Shown here in pieces: positions 14,891 through 22,873 of a stretch of 64,000 bases of DNA (position 1 is the first letter of the stretch; each line of letters starts with the position of its first letter). This DNA comes from AP-15 sp035538335. Lineage in GTDB: Bacteria > Pseudomonadota > Alphaproteobacteria > ATCC43930 > CGMCC-115725. Where the stretch lies: positions 62,001-126,000 of the forward strand of contig DATLKN010000031.1 in NCBI GenBank assembly GCA_035538335.1. Direction: 5' to 3'. The notes under the pieces are model-generated. The model was not told the DNA's origin, ran no database searches, and saw nothing but the letters and a program-made list of their open reading frames with translations. Position numbers and translations under genes: made by a program.

Positions 14891-15436
14891 ATGAGCGGGG
14901 AGGATGCGGCGGGTGGCGAGCGCTTCGACCTCGCCTATCTCATTCTCAGCGGAGCGGCAACGGCGGCGCGCGGCCCGGAATTGCTGCGCCGGCTCGTCGG
15001 GCTCGGCTTCGCGGGCGTCATCGCCATCCCGACGCCGAACGCCTCGCGCATCCTCGCACCGCGCGAGCTCGCCGAGGTCGAGGGAGCGCGGGTCGTCGAA
15101 TCCTATTTCGATCTGGCGATTCGGCCGCGGCCGCCGCGCGGCGTCGTCTTGTTCGCGCCGCTCTCCTTCAATTCGTTGAACAAGCTCGCGCACGGCATCG
15201 CCGACAACCTCGCGCTCGCCGTCGCCGCCGAGGCGATCGGGCGGCAGACACCGGTCATCCTCGGGCCCTCACTGAACGCGCCCCTGCTCGCGCATCCGGA
15301 AGCGCAAGCGTCGCTAGCGAAGCTCGCACGCTGGGGCACCGAGATCGTGCCGCCGGTCGATGACGGCGAAGGCCCGCGCCTCGCCCCGAGCGAGCGGCTG
15401 ATCGAGGCCGTCCGCCCCTATCTGCGGCGCGCTTGA
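14891..15436 (+). CDS. Flavoprotein (HFCD/CoaC-like)
   Basis: A 181-residue protein of the homo-oligomeric flavin-containing Cys decarboxylase-like fold. The telling segment is LFAPLSFNSLNKLAHGIADN, which matches APxTFNTxNKxAxGIxDxLAL of flavoprotein-family members, followed by LALAVAAEAIGRQTPVILGP. The substrate is unknown; the conserved Cys of PPC decarboxylase is not evident. The ATG at 14891 is preferred over an in-frame TTG at 14762, since the leader between them is low-complexity and without homology. Convergent with the ThuA-like gene, 19 bases apart. Confidence 0.75.
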   Translation: MSGEDAAGGERFDLAYLILSGAATAARGPELLRRLVGLGFAGVIAIPTPNASRILAPRELAEVEGARVVESYFDLAIRPRPPRGVVLFAPLSFNSLNKLAHGIADNLALAVAAEAIGRQTPVILGPSLNAPLLAHPEAQASLAKLARWGTEIVPPVDDGEGPRLAPSERLIEAVRPYLRRA

Positions 15437-15455
15437 GGCAGCCGGCGCGCCCGGA

Positions 15456-16262
15456 TCAGCCGCCGAGGCCCCAGAGCACGGCGTTGTCGAGAAGGCGCAG
15501 GAAAGAGGGGCTCTCCCAGGCGCCGCGGAAGGTCGCAGGCGCGGTGTCCGCCGGATCGGCGCGCGCCGAGCGGACGGCCGGGTTGTGGCAATGGCCGAGC
15601 GCGACATAGGCGAGCCCGCCCGCGCCGACCGCGCGCGCATAGGCCAGCACGCGGGTGCGGCCGTCCGGCAACAGCGAGGAATCGGCGCCGTAGAGAGTGT
15701 CGACCACCGGCCAATCGCCGCTCGCGCCGTAATCGGCGGCCAGCAGGATATGGCTCGCGGCGGGGTCCTGCAGCTCGACGAAATAGGGCTCGTCCTCGAC
15801 CTCGAACGAGCCGCCGAGGCCGCGGGTCAGCGGATGCTCGGGATCGCGGACTTCGACGCGGATGCGGCAGATCGGCGGATGCGTCAGGAAGCGGCAGCCG
15901 AGCAGCACATGGTGCTCGCTCTTCAGCGAGCGGCGCTGCCGCATGCCCTCGACCCGCTCGGCGCGCCCCCCGCTCGTGCCGTGCAGCGCGAGCCAATGGC
16001 CGCCCGCCGCAAGCCAGCCCGAAATGGCGCGGCATTGCGCCGCCTCGGGATAGGGGCCGGCGACATAGGTGATCAGCAGCCGGCTGACCGGCAGCCATTT
16101 CTCGACATCGGCGAAATCGTTGCCGACCGAGGCCGCAGCCTCTCGTTCCGCCAAGAGCTGCAGCAGCCGCAGCCGGGCGTAGTCGTGGTCGTGCCCGGCG
16201 CCGGAGCCGGGCGGGAAGCCACCGGCGATCAGATGCGCGCGGCGGGGCGTGTTGTCGGTCAT
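15456..16262 (-). CDS. ThuA-like domain protein
   Basis: A 268-residue protein with the class-I glutamine-amidotransferase-like fold of ThuA (trehalose utilisation) proteins. It begins RRAHLIAGGFPPGSGAGHDH and includes WLPVSRLLITYVAGPYP, LAAGGHWLALHGTSGG, the HHVLLGCRFLTHPP block and DEPYFVEL. The C-terminal GLAYVALGHCHNPA is typical of the family. Function of most members is unknown. The start is chosen for GAGAGGAACC just before ATG 16262; longer in-frame starts run into a neighbouring gene. Confidence 0.8.
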   Translation of the reverse strand: MTDNTPRRAHLIAGGFPPGSGAGHDHDYARLRLLQLLAEREAAASVGNDFADVEKWLPVSRLLITYVAGPYPEAAQCRAISGWLAAGGHWLALHGTSGGRAERVEGMRQRRSLKSEHHVLLGCRFLTHPPICRIRVEVRDPEHPLTRGLGGSFEVEDEPYFVELQDPAASHILLAADYGASGDWPVVDTLYGADSSLLPDGRTRVLAYARAVGAGGLAYVALGHCHNPAVRSARADPADTAPATFRGAWESPSFLRLLDNAVLWGLGG

Positions 16263-16367
16263 GGTTCCTCTCTGCAACGTTCGGTGCAGCTTGACACAAA
16301 TCAATGCCGCAGGCGCGCAGTCGAAGGACATTCCGCGGTCGCGCAGCGACGGGCGAGCGGACCGAAG

Positions 16368-16547
16368 ATGGAAGAAGCCTCCTATTATCTCGAGCAGGCG
16401 ATGCGGGCCCGGCGCCTGGCGGCCGAGATCAACCGCCCGGACATCCGCGAAAAGCTGCTCCGTCTTGCCGAGCAATACAGCGAAATCGCCGAGGATATCG
16501 CGCGCGGCGCCCGGGCCAGGCATCCCGAGTTGCTTCGCCGGGCCTAG
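16368..16547 (+). CDS. Small helical protein, 59 residues
   Basis: Starts MEEASYYLEQAMRARRLAAE and continues INRPDIREKLLRLAEQYSEI, ending HPELLRRA. It is a predicted helical hairpin with the 'RARRLA..I..P..R.KLL.LA..Y.EIAE' pattern of short conserved hypothetical proteins in Rhizobiales. The clean heptad-like spacing and GC-rich third positions support coding. The ATG is preceded by weak purines (GAAG). Divergent from the ThuA-like gene (105-base gap). Confidence 0.7.
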   Translation: MEEASYYLEQAMRARRLAAEINRPDIREKLLRLAEQYSEIAEDIARGARARHPELLRRA

Positions 16548-16637
16548 GCGGCGCCGCGAACAAGGCTTCCCGTTGGCGGCGTTCGTGTCGATTTCACGCT
16601 ATTATCTACTATGACGGGCAGGTTAAAGCAGTTATTC

Positions 16638-16670
16638 TAGCGGCCGCCGCCGGTTCTGCTCCGGCCGCTA
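16638..16670. repeat. Inverted repeat upstream of the hybrid kinase
   Basis: TAGCGGCC and GGCCGCTA form perfect eight-base arms separated by 17 bases, ending nine bases before the kinase start codon. It could be an operator or an RNA hairpin that hides the ribosome site, since no clear purine-rich site precedes ATG 16680. Role unknown. Confidence 0.35.
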
Positions 16671-16679
16671 TCTGTACCC

Positions 16680-18272
16680 ATGTTAATAGCGACGGGTGTT
16701 TTGCCTGGAAACTCCGCAGGGGCGCGTGCCGAACGCGAACGGCAGTTCGACGTTCTCGTCGAAACGGTCACCGATTATGCGATCTACACGCTCGACCCGC
16801 AGGGCAACGTCACGACCTGGAACGTCGGCGCCGAGCGGATCAAGGGCTACCGCGCCGAGGAGATCGTCGGAGAGAATTTCTCCCGCTTCTATATCGAGGA
16901 CGACCGCCGCGCGGAACGCCACCTGGCGGGCCTCGCGACGGCCGAGCGGGAGGGCCGCTACGAGGCTGAAGGCTGGCGGGTCCGCAAGGACGGTAGTCGG
17001 CTGTGGGCCAACGCCGTCATCTATCCGGTGCGCGACGACTCGGGCGGGCTGACCGGCTTCGTCAAAGTCACGCGCGACATCACGGAAAAATTGCGCCAGG
17101 AGGACGCGCTCGAGCGGGCGCGCGCCGCCGCGCTGCAATTGCAGAAGATGGAGGCGGTCGGGCAGCTGACCGGCGGCGTCGCGCACGATTTCAACAACAT
17201 CCTGACCTCGATCCTCGGCCTCGCCGACATGCTGAGCCGGCGCGCCGACATGCCCGATGCCGCGAAGGCCCACCTGTCGCTGATCCTGCGCGCCGCTGAG
17301 CGCGGCGCCTCGCTGACGCAGCGGCTGCTCGCCTTTTCGCGCCGCCAGGCGCTCGATCCGCACCCCTTGGACGCGAACCGCCTGGTCGCCGGCATGTCGG
17401 AGCTGCTGCGCCGCACGCTCGGCGAAAGCATCAAGATCGAGTCGATCCTGGCGGGCGGGTTGTGGCGGACCTTCATCGACGCCAACCATCTCGAAAGCGC
17501 GATCTTGAACCTCGGCATCAATGCCCGCGACGCGATGCCGGAGGGCGGCAAGCTGACGATCGAGACCGGCAACACCTATCTCGACGACGAATACGCGGCG
17601 ACTCATGCCGAGGTGACCGCCGGACAATACGTGCTGATCGCGGTCACCGATACCGGCGAGGGCATGCTGCCCGAGGTCGTGGCGCGCGCCTTCGAGCCGT
17701 TCTACACGACCAAAGCGGAAGGCAAGGGAACCGGTCTCGGCCTCAGCCAAGTCTACGGTTTCGTCAAGCAGTCGGGCGGCCACGTCAAGATCTACAGCGA
17801 GCCCGGCTCCGGCACCTGCGTCAAGATCTACCTGCCGCGTCACCGCAACGACGGGAAGGTCGAGGAGGAACCGCAGCGGCCGGACCTGTCGATCCTCGGG
17901 CGCGGCGAAAAGATCCTCGTCGTCGAGGACGACGATGATGTGCGGCAATACATCTGCGCCGCGCTGACCTCGCTCGGCTACCGTATCCGCGAAGCGCGCG
18001 ACGGCGCCGCGGCGATGCAGCTCCTCGCCGCAGAGTCGGACATCGCGCTCCTGTTCACCGATCTCGGCCTGCCCGGCATCAACGGCCGCCAGTTGGCCGA
18101 TGCGGCGCGGGCGCGGCTGCCGAACCTGAAGGTCGTCTATGCGACCGGGTACGCGCGCAACGCCATCGTGCACAACGGCCTCGTCGACCCCGGCGTCAAC
18201 CTGTTGCCGAAGCCCTTCACGGTCGCGGCGTTGGGCCGCAAGCTGCGCCAGGTGATCGAGGGTCGAGGATGA
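16680..18272 (+). CDS. Soluble hybrid sensor histidine kinase (PAS-HisKA-HATPase-REC)
   Basis: A 530-residue hybrid kinase without membrane segments. Its PAS domain (about 22-140) begins FDVLVETVTDYAIYTLDPQG. The HisKA-type dimerisation helix has phospho-acceptor His169 in GGVAHDFNN. The HATPase domain shows NLGINARDAM (N box), DTGEGM and GKGTGLGLSQVYG. The C-terminal receiver (about 410-527) has the acidic pair in VVEDDDDV, acceptor Asp461 in FTDLGLPG and Lys in LLPKPF. It would phosphorylate its own receiver and pass phosphate to an unknown phosphotransfer partner. No response regulator is adjacent. The input signal is probably cytoplasmic. Confidence 0.93.
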   Translation: MLIATGVLPGNSAGARAERERQFDVLVETVTDYAIYTLDPQGNVTTWNVGAERIKGYRAEEIVGENFSRFYIEDDRRAERHLAGLATAEREGRYEAEGWRVRKDGSRLWANAVIYPVRDDSGGLTGFVKVTRDITEKLRQEDALERARAAALQLQKMEAVGQLTGGVAHDFNNILTSILGLADMLSRRADMPDAAKAHLSLILRAAERGASLTQRLLAFSRRQALDPHPLDANRLVAGMSELLRRTLGESIKIESILAGGLWRTFIDANHLESAILNLGINARDAMPEGGKLTIETGNTYLDDEYAATHAEVTAGQYVLIAVTDTGEGMLPEVVARAFEPFYTTKAEGKGTGLGLSQVYGFVKQSGGHVKIYSEPGSGTCVKIYLPRHRNDGKVEEEPQRPDLSILGRGEKILVVEDDDDVRQYICAALTSLGYRIREARDGAAAMQLLAAESDIALLFTDLGLPGINGRQLADAARARLPNLKVVYATGYARNAIVHNGLVDPGVNLLPKPFTVAALGRKLRQVIEGRG

Positions 18273-18304
18273 TCTTCAGCCATCGAGGCTCGTCGCCGGC
18301 GGCG

Positions 18305-18372
18305 GCCCCTCACCCCGACCCTCTCCCCGCGCGCGGGGAGAGGGAGGGCCCCCCGCAGGGGGAGGAGGAGGG
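18305..18372. repeat. Palindromic repeat, family A (intergenic copy)
   Basis: A copy of the family whose core is CCTCACCCCGACCCTCTCC, then CGCGCGCGGGGAGAGGGAGGG. It forms a strong CTCTCCCCGC/GCGGGGAGAG hairpin and lies between the hybrid kinase and the HdeD-like gene. Other copies lie in imuB, dnaE2, the FtsX-type gene and three more intergenic or gene-edge positions. Confidence 0.85.
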
Positions 18373-18405
18373 GCGGCGAGCAACGGATTTTGCACAACGA
18401 CAAAT

Positions 18406-18972
18406 ATGCCGATGACCGATGTCCCGGAGTCGGAGGGCCTCTTTCACGGCCGGCTGCGCGCCGCTTCCGGCAGGCTGTTCTGGATCGGATCGGCGCTCGT
18501 CGTGCTCGGCATCGCGGCCATCGTCTTTCCGATGATCTCGACGCTGGTCGCGACCTTGCTCGTCGGCTGGGTGCTGCTGATCGCCGGCGGTTTCGGCCTA
18601 TTCGGATCGTTCTCGATCCATGGCACCGGACCGTTCTTCGCGGCGTTGCTGCTGGCGTTGTTGACGCTCGCCGCCGGTCTCTTCCTGCTGCTCAACCCGC
18701 TGGCCGGCGCCCTCGCATTGACCCTGATGCTGGGCGTCATCTTCGTGCTGCAGGGCGCCTCCGAAATCGTCTTCGCGGTCGAGATGCGGCCGCACGGCGC
18801 CTGGCTCGGGATGCTGCTCTCCGGCATCGCCAGCCTCGCGATGGCGGCGCTGATCGCCGCCGGCTGGCCCGGCATCTCGGCGATCGCGCTCGGCATCCTG
18901 CTCGGCGTCAACTTCGTCAGCACCGGCTCCGGCTACATTTTCGTATCGCGGATGCTGCGGCCGCCGGCCTGA
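18406..18972 (+). CDS. HdeD-family membrane protein
   Basis: A 188-residue inner-membrane protein with six hydrophobic segments in three pairs, starting WIGSALVVLGIAAIVFPM. The repeated 'G.....G...I..P....A...V...G......G' pattern is that of HdeD/DUF308 proteins, linked to acid resistance in enterics. Its actual role in alphaproteobacteria is unknown. The start may be ATG 18406 or ATG 18412; no clear ribosome site precedes either, and a family A repeat ends 33 bases upstream. Confidence 0.85.
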   Translation: MPMTDVPESEGLFHGRLRAASGRLFWIGSALVVLGIAAIVFPMISTLVATLLVGWVLLIAGGFGLFGSFSIHGTGPFFAALLLALLTLAAGLFLLLNPLAGALALTLMLGVIFVLQGASEIVFAVEMRPHGAWLGMLLSGIASLAMAALIAAGWPGISAIALGILLGVNFVSTGSGYIFVSRMLRPPA

Positions 18973-18982
18973 TCGGCCCCGA

Positions 18983-19720
18983 CTACCCCCGCGCCGGCGT
19001 GTGCTTTGCGAGGAACGCCTTGACGCGCGGCCGCGCCGCCTCCAATGCCGCCCCGGTCTTCCATTCGGCGATGAATTCGCAATTCGGCAGGAGCTTCGAC
19101 AGCTCCTCGGAGATCGGGTAGGGGTGCGCCTCGTCGTTGCCCGCGAGCACGAGGCACGGGGTGCGCATGGTCCGCACGAAATCGCGGTCGCAGCAATAGA
19201 CGAAGCCCGCCGCGTAGAGGTTGCGGCAGAATGCGTCGAGCGCGTCCGGGGCCGCTTCCGGATGGTCTTTCAGCGTCTCCGCCCAGGCGTTGAAGCGGGC
19301 CGGGCGGCCGGGCGCCATGGCCCCGACTCGGCCGATCGGCTGCGCCAGCACCGCCGCGGCGACCCGCTCCGGCTGCTTTTTCACCAGATTGAGAATGAAC
19401 GAGCCGCCGATGCACTGGCCGTAGAGATGGCAGCTGTCGATGCGCAAATGGTCGAGCAGCGCCAAATGGTCCTGCGTGTAGCTGTCCCAGCCGTCCTGTG
19501 CGGTGATCGGGGCGCGCGAGCGGCCGCCGGCGTTGCGCTGGTCCATTGCGATGACGCGGAAATTCTGGGCGAACTCGATCGTCGGGTCGATCGGCGCCAT
19601 CGGCTGGCCCCATACCGCGATCGTTGATTGCAGCCCGGCCGGCGCGAAGGTCAGGATCGGAAAGCCCGACCCGAACTCTTCGTAATAGATCGTCGCGCCG
19701 CGGTGTTCGAAGCTCGGCAT
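18983..19720 (-). CDS. Alpha/beta hydrolase with cysteine at the nucleophile elbow
   Basis: A 245-residue alpha/beta hydrolase. The elbow reads LYGQCIGGSF, so Cys103 occupies the position normally held by Ser, as in dienelactone hydrolases. MDQRNAGGRS precedes it, and the acid/His region AGNDEAHPYPISEELSKLLP is near residues 200-220. No lid domain is obvious. Substrate unknown; a lactone or thioester hydrolase is possible. The ATG is followed by MPSFEHRGATIYYEEFGSG, a standard start of this subfamily. A family B repeat lies just upstream. Confidence 0.8.
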   Translation of the reverse strand: MPSFEHRGATIYYEEFGSGFPILTFAPAGLQSTIAVWGQPMAPIDPTIEFAQNFRVIAMDQRNAGGRSRAPITAQDGWDSYTQDHLALLDHLRIDSCHLYGQCIGGSFILNLVKKQPERVAAAVLAQPIGRVGAMAPGRPARFNAWAETLKDHPEAAPDALDAFCRNLYAAGFVYCCDRDFVRTMRTPCLVLAGNDEAHPYPISEELSKLLPNCEFIAEWKTGAALEAARPRVKAFLAKHTPARG

Positions 19721-19743
19721 TGTCGGTTTCCTTTCGCGGATTT

Positions 19744-19813
19744 GTCATTGCGAGCGCAGCGAAGCAATCTCGTCGAGATTGCCGCGGCGGCCTTATGGCC
19801 GCCTCGCAATGAC
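19744..19813. repeat. Palindromic repeat, family B, copy 1
   Basis: Perfect 11-base termini GTCATTGCGAG and CTCGCAATGAC enclose an internal hairpin region (AGCGAAGCAATC ... GATTGCCGC). Two other copies lie at the imuB-dnaE2 junction and upstream of the zinc-independent oxidoreductase gene near 39.5 kb. No coding sequence; likely a non-autonomous palindromic element. Confidence 0.85.
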
Positions 19814-19841
19814 ATTTGCTGTGTATGGCTTTCGTTCGGCT

Positions 19842-20324
19842 CTAACCCTGCCGCGCGGTTTGCGCGGCGGCGGCGGCCATCGCCGCGGTCACCTGGTCCG
19901 GCCGCGTGAAGGCGAGGTATTCGCGGGCGTATTCGGGCGGCAGGATCTCGACCATCGTCTCGTTCTCGACCCACACCTCGATGACATGGAAGGGCCCGCG
20001 GTTGCACACGAAGCAGTTCCAGCCTTCGCGGCGGGCGATCTGTTCGACCTGCGCCGCGTCGGTCTCGACGCTGAGCGCGAAATGCGTCGCGCCGTAGCCG
20101 TTCATCTCCGGCCGCTTGACGAAGCCGGCGCCGACCTCGCCCTTCGGCCGGAGCGCCGTGCCGGCCGGATAGACTTCGACGCCCGAACCGTGCTCGTCGA
20201 GCTGGAGAGCGAAAAAGCTGCCCGGGTTGGGCGGAAACGGCACCGCCGCGCCGCCCATCAATTCGGCCAGCACTTGGGCGGCGCGCTTGGGATCGCGGGC
20301 GGCGATCGACAGGTGATGGATCAT
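19842..20324 (-). CDS. VOC-family (glyoxalase-like) protein
   Basis: A 160-residue vicinal-oxygen-chelate fold protein. MIHHLSIAARDPKRAAQVLA opens the first beta-alpha-beta module, GYGATHFALSVETDAAQVEQ the second, and PFHVIEVWVENETMVEILPPEY closes it. Metal ligands are plausible (His3/4, His in ATHFAL, Glu in VEILPP) but not certain. The start at 20324 has GGGAGAACGCC before it, which rejects a longer frame reaching 20420. It is divergent from the SOS-regulated imuA gene and has no obvious tie to it. Confidence 0.8.
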   Translation of the reverse strand: MIHHLSIAARDPKRAAQVLAELMGGAAVPFPPNPGSFFALQLDEHGSGVEVYPAGTALRPKGEVGAGFVKRPEMNGYGATHFALSVETDAAQVEQIARREGWNCFVCNRGPFHVIEVWVENETMVEILPPEYAREYLAFTRPDQVTAAMAAAAAQTARQG

Positions 20325-20414
20325 GGCGTTCTCCCTTTCGCGGGGCGTTCGACCCGATCCTATCAGGCGCGCCGGCGCTTGGGGAGCCGCTCGGGGTTGA
20401 CATCGCGCAAATAA

Positions 20415-20429
20415 GAACAAATAATGAAC
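20415..20429 (+). promoter_or_regulatory. LexA (SOS) box of the mutasome operon
   Basis: GAAC AAATAAT GAAC matches the alphaproteobacterial LexA box (GTTC-N7-GTTC, read on the other strand as GAAC-N7-GAAC) exactly. It ends two bases before the imuA start codon at 20432, so LexA would cover the ribosome site region and block the operon until DNA damage. This is a direct sequence match to a known consensus plus the expected neighbour gene. Confidence 0.85.
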
Positions 20430-20431
20430 AC

Positions 20432-21214
20432 ATGCGAGCGGACAAGACCCTGCTCTCCTCCTTGCGCGAGCGGGTGCGGCAGATCGAGCGCGGCGCGGCG
20501 GCCCGCCACGGGGCGGTGCCCTTGGGGCTCGCCGCGATCGACCGCGCCTTGGCCGGCGGCGGCCTCTTGCGCGGCGCGGTGCATGAAATCTTCGGCGCGG
20601 GCGGCGACGAGGAGGACGGCGCGCTGCCCGCCGCTTTCGCCGCGCACCTTCTCAGCCGGCTCGCGCCGCCAGCGGGAGACAGCGGGGCCGTGCTGTGGTG
20701 CCTCGCTCGCCCCGATCTCTATGGGCCGGGGCTGGCCGCGCTCGGGCTCGATCCGGCGCGCCTCGTCCTTGTCCGGGCGCCGCGCGACGAACTTCTCCTG
20801 ATGGCGATCGAGGAGGGTCTGCGCCCTTCCGGCGTCGCCGCCGTCGCGGGCGAGATCGGCCGGCTCGACATGACGGCGAGCCGCCGGTTGCAGCTCGCCG
20901 CCGAGCATTCCGGCGTCACCCTCCTGCTGTTGCGGCGCTGGCGCAGCGGCGAGGAGGCGGCGCGCGAGCGAGAGCGGCCGAGCGCCGCGGCGACGCGCTG
21001 GCGGGTTGCTGCCCTGCCGTCGCGGTCGGCCGCGGGCGAGCCGGGGGTTGGCAGCCCGCGCTGGCGGGTCGAGCTGTTGCGCTGCCGCGGCGGCAGGCCC
21101 GCGCAATGGGATGTGGAGGTGGCGGATGCGCCGGGTGCTTTATCTGTGGCTGCCGCAATGGCCGATCGACCGGCGCCGGATGACCTCCTCGAAAGGCGCC
21201 GGCGGGCCGGCTGA
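20432..21214 (+). CDS. imuA: ImuA, SOS mutasome accessory protein (RecA/SulA-like)
   Basis: A 260-residue RecA-fold protein: LRERVRQIERG, then VPLGLAAIDRALAGGGLLRG and AVHEIFGAGGDEEDGALPAA, the standard ImuA opening. A Walker-B-like strand LDPARLVLVRAPRDELLLMA and ASRRLQLAAEHSGVTLLLLR follow. A clear Walker A GKT is absent, as in the family. ImuA works with ImuB and DnaE2 in SOS translesion synthesis. Start codon follows the LexA box by two bases, leaving almost no leader. Its 3' end overlaps imuB by 89 bases. Confidence 0.93.
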   Translation: MRADKTLLSSLRERVRQIERGAAARHGAVPLGLAAIDRALAGGGLLRGAVHEIFGAGGDEEDGALPAAFAAHLLSRLAPPAGDSGAVLWCLARPDLYGPGLAALGLDPARLVLVRAPRDELLLMAIEEGLRPSGVAAVAGEIGRLDMTASRRLQLAAEHSGVTLLLLRRWRSGEEAARERERPSAAATRWRVAALPSRSAAGEPGVGSPRWRVELLRCRGGRPAQWDVEVADAPGALSVAAAMADRPAPDDLLERRRRAG

Positions 21215-22772
21215 GAACGCTGCCTTCGCGACGGTCGGCGAATTGGGCGGCCGGCGGCTTCTCGCCGCCGTCAACCGAAGCGCCGCCGAGGCGGGGCTCG
21301 CCCCCGGAATGCCGCTCGCCGGCGCGCTCGCCTTTGTGCCCGGCCTCGAAACCGCCGCCGCGCAGCCGCAAGAGGATGCCAAGGCGTTATGCCGGCTCGC
21401 CGAATGGTGCGGCCGCTACAGCCCGTGGACCGCGCCCGACGGGCCGGACGGCGTATTGATCGAGATCGCCGGCTCGGCGCATCTGTGGGGCGGCGACAAG
21501 GCGCTCGCCGAGGATCTCGCGGCCCGGCTCGGCCGCCGCGGGCTCGCTTCCCGCATCGCCGTCGCCGACACGCTCGGGGCGGCTTTCGCGGCGGCGCATT
21601 TCGCCGCCGCGCCGGGCATGCCTGCGATCCTGCCGTCGGGCGGAGAGCGCGCCCTTCTCGCCGCCTTGCCGGTCGAGGGGCTGCGCCTCGACCCCGCCGC
21701 CGCGGCGGCGCTGCGCCGGCTCGGGCTCAGGCGGATCGGCGATCTCTACCCGATGCCGCGCGCCGCGCTCGCCCGCCGTTTCGGCGAGGGCCTCGCGCAC
21801 CGGCTCGACCGCGCGCTCGGCGAGGCGCCGGAGCCGCTCTCGCCGCTCGGCGAAGCGCCGACCCGGCGATTGCGGCTCTCCTTTGCCGAGCCGATCGCCG
21901 ACCCCGCCGACCTCGCCCGGGCGACCCGGCGGCTCGCCCGCGACCTCGCCCATTGGCTCGCGCGCGACGGCGTTGGGGCGCGCCGGCTCGACCTTGCCTT
22001 TCATCGGGTGGACGGCCGGGTCGAGCGGCTTGCCGTCGCAACTGCCCGGCCGAGCCGCGACCCGCAGCATCTCGCCCGCCTCTTCGAAGAGCGGCTCGAG
22101 GCGGTCGATCCCGGCCTCGGCGTCGAGGACATGATCCTCGCGGCTTTCGCCGTCGAGCCGCTCGCGCCGGCGCAGATGAATTTGAACCCTCTCCCCCCGG
22201 GAGAGGGGAGAAAGGACAGGGTGAGGGGGGCTGCTGCGGCTTGTCCGCCGTCTCCCCCCTCACCCCGTCCCTCTCCCCCCAATGGGGGGCGAGGGGGTTT
22301 TAGCGCGGGAGGCGGCGATGTGGCGGGCCTGCCCGCGCTTCTCGACCGGCTCGGCAACCGCCTCGGCTTTTCGGCGCTCTACCGGCTCGAACCGCGCGAG
22401 AGCCATATTCCGGAACGCGCATCGGTCCGCGTTCCGGTCGATCGTTCCGGAGCAGCCCGGAGCGGCGAATTGCCGGACAAGCCGCCGCGCCCGATCCGCC
22501 TCTTCGACCCGCCGCAGCCGGTCGAGGCGTCGTTTCTGCTGCCCGACGACCCGCCCTTTCACTTCACCTGGCGCCGGCGCCGGCACCGGGTCACGTATGC
22601 CGAGGGGCCCGAGCGGATCGCCGCGGAATGGTGGCGCGACCCGACCGAAGGCGAGAGCCGCGATTATTACCGCGTCGAGGATGCGGACGGGCGGCGCTTC
22701 TGGCTGTTCCGGACCGGTCGTTGCGACGGCGGCGAGCGGCCGCGCTGGTTCCTGCACGGCCTCTTCGCCTGA
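21126..22772 (+). CDS. imuB: ImuB, catalytically inactive Y-family polymerase homologue
   Basis: A 548-residue Y-family-like protein. The N-terminus MRRVLYLWLPQWPIDRR is the ImuB signature and lacks the catalytic acidic residue of DinB enzymes. WCGRYSPWTAPDGPDGVLIE, LWGGDKALAEDLAARL and the HhH-like GLRRIGDLYPMPRAALARRF follow. ImuB bridges the beta clamp, ImuA and DnaE2. ATG 21126 is chosen by homology and lies inside imuA. Residues about 353-392 (PLPPGEGRKDRVRGAAAACP onward) are encoded by a family A palindromic repeat and interrupt the C-terminal third; the frame is preserved on both sides. Clamp-binding motif not identified with certainty. Confidence 0.92.
   Translation: MRRVLYLWLPQWPIDRRRMTSSKGAGGPAENAAFATVGELGGRRLLAAVNRSAAEAGLAPGMPLAGALAFVPGLETAAAQPQEDAKALCRLAEWCGRYSPWTAPDGPDGVLIEIAGSAHLWGGDKALAEDLAARLGRRGLASRIAVADTLGAAFAAAHFAAAPGMPAILPSGGERALLAALPVEGLRLDPAAAAALRRLGLRRIGDLYPMPRAALARRFGEGLAHRLDRALGEAPEPLSPLGEAPTRRLRLSFAEPIADPADLARATRRLARDLAHWLARDGVGARRLDLAFHRVDGRVERLAVATARPSRDPQHLARLFEERLEAVDPGLGVEDMILAAFAVEPLAPAQMNLNPLPPGEGRKDRVRGAAAACPPSPPSPRPSPPNGGRGGFSAGGGDVAGLPALLDRLGNRLGFSALYRLEPRESHIPERASVRVPVDRSGAARSGELPDKPPRPIRLFDPPQPVEASFLLPDDPPFHFTWRRRRHRVTYAEGPERIAAEWWRDPTEGESRDYYRVEDADGRRFWLFRTGRCDGGERPRWFLHGLFA
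22184..22301. repeat. Palindromic repeat, family A, double copy inside imuB
   Basis: Two opposite copies (AACCCTCTCCCCCCGGGAGAG near 22184 and CCCTCACCCCGTCCCTCTCC near 22257) flank a short GCTGCGGCTTGTCCGCC spacer, giving a long imperfect inverted repeat of about 118 bases inside the coding frame. It adds about 40 Pro/Gly/Arg-rich residues and no stop. Confidence 0.85.
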
Positions 22773-22784
22773 GACGTTTCAGAT

Positions 22785-22873
22785 GTCATTGCGGGCGCCG
22801 CGAAGCAATCCCGCGCCGATGGTGCGTTGGCCCGTCGGGATTGCTTCGGCGCCGAGGGGCGCCTCGTAATGAC
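22785..22873. repeat. Palindromic repeat, family B, copy 2, carrying the dnaE2 start codon
   Basis: Termini GTCATTGCGGG and CTCGTAATGAC bracket inverted GAAGCAATCCCG / CGGGATTGCTTC. It fills the gap between the imuB stop (22772) and dnaE2. The dnaE2 ATG (22869-22871) is the ATG of the terminal TAATGAC. No other good start for dnaE2 exists nearby, so the element supplies the initiation codon and the leader. Confidence 0.8.

Noticed and set aside
16683..18173. A 496-codon minus-strand frame opposite the hybrid kinase
   Set aside because: Antisense to a gene with all kinase and receiver motifs; no domain of its own.
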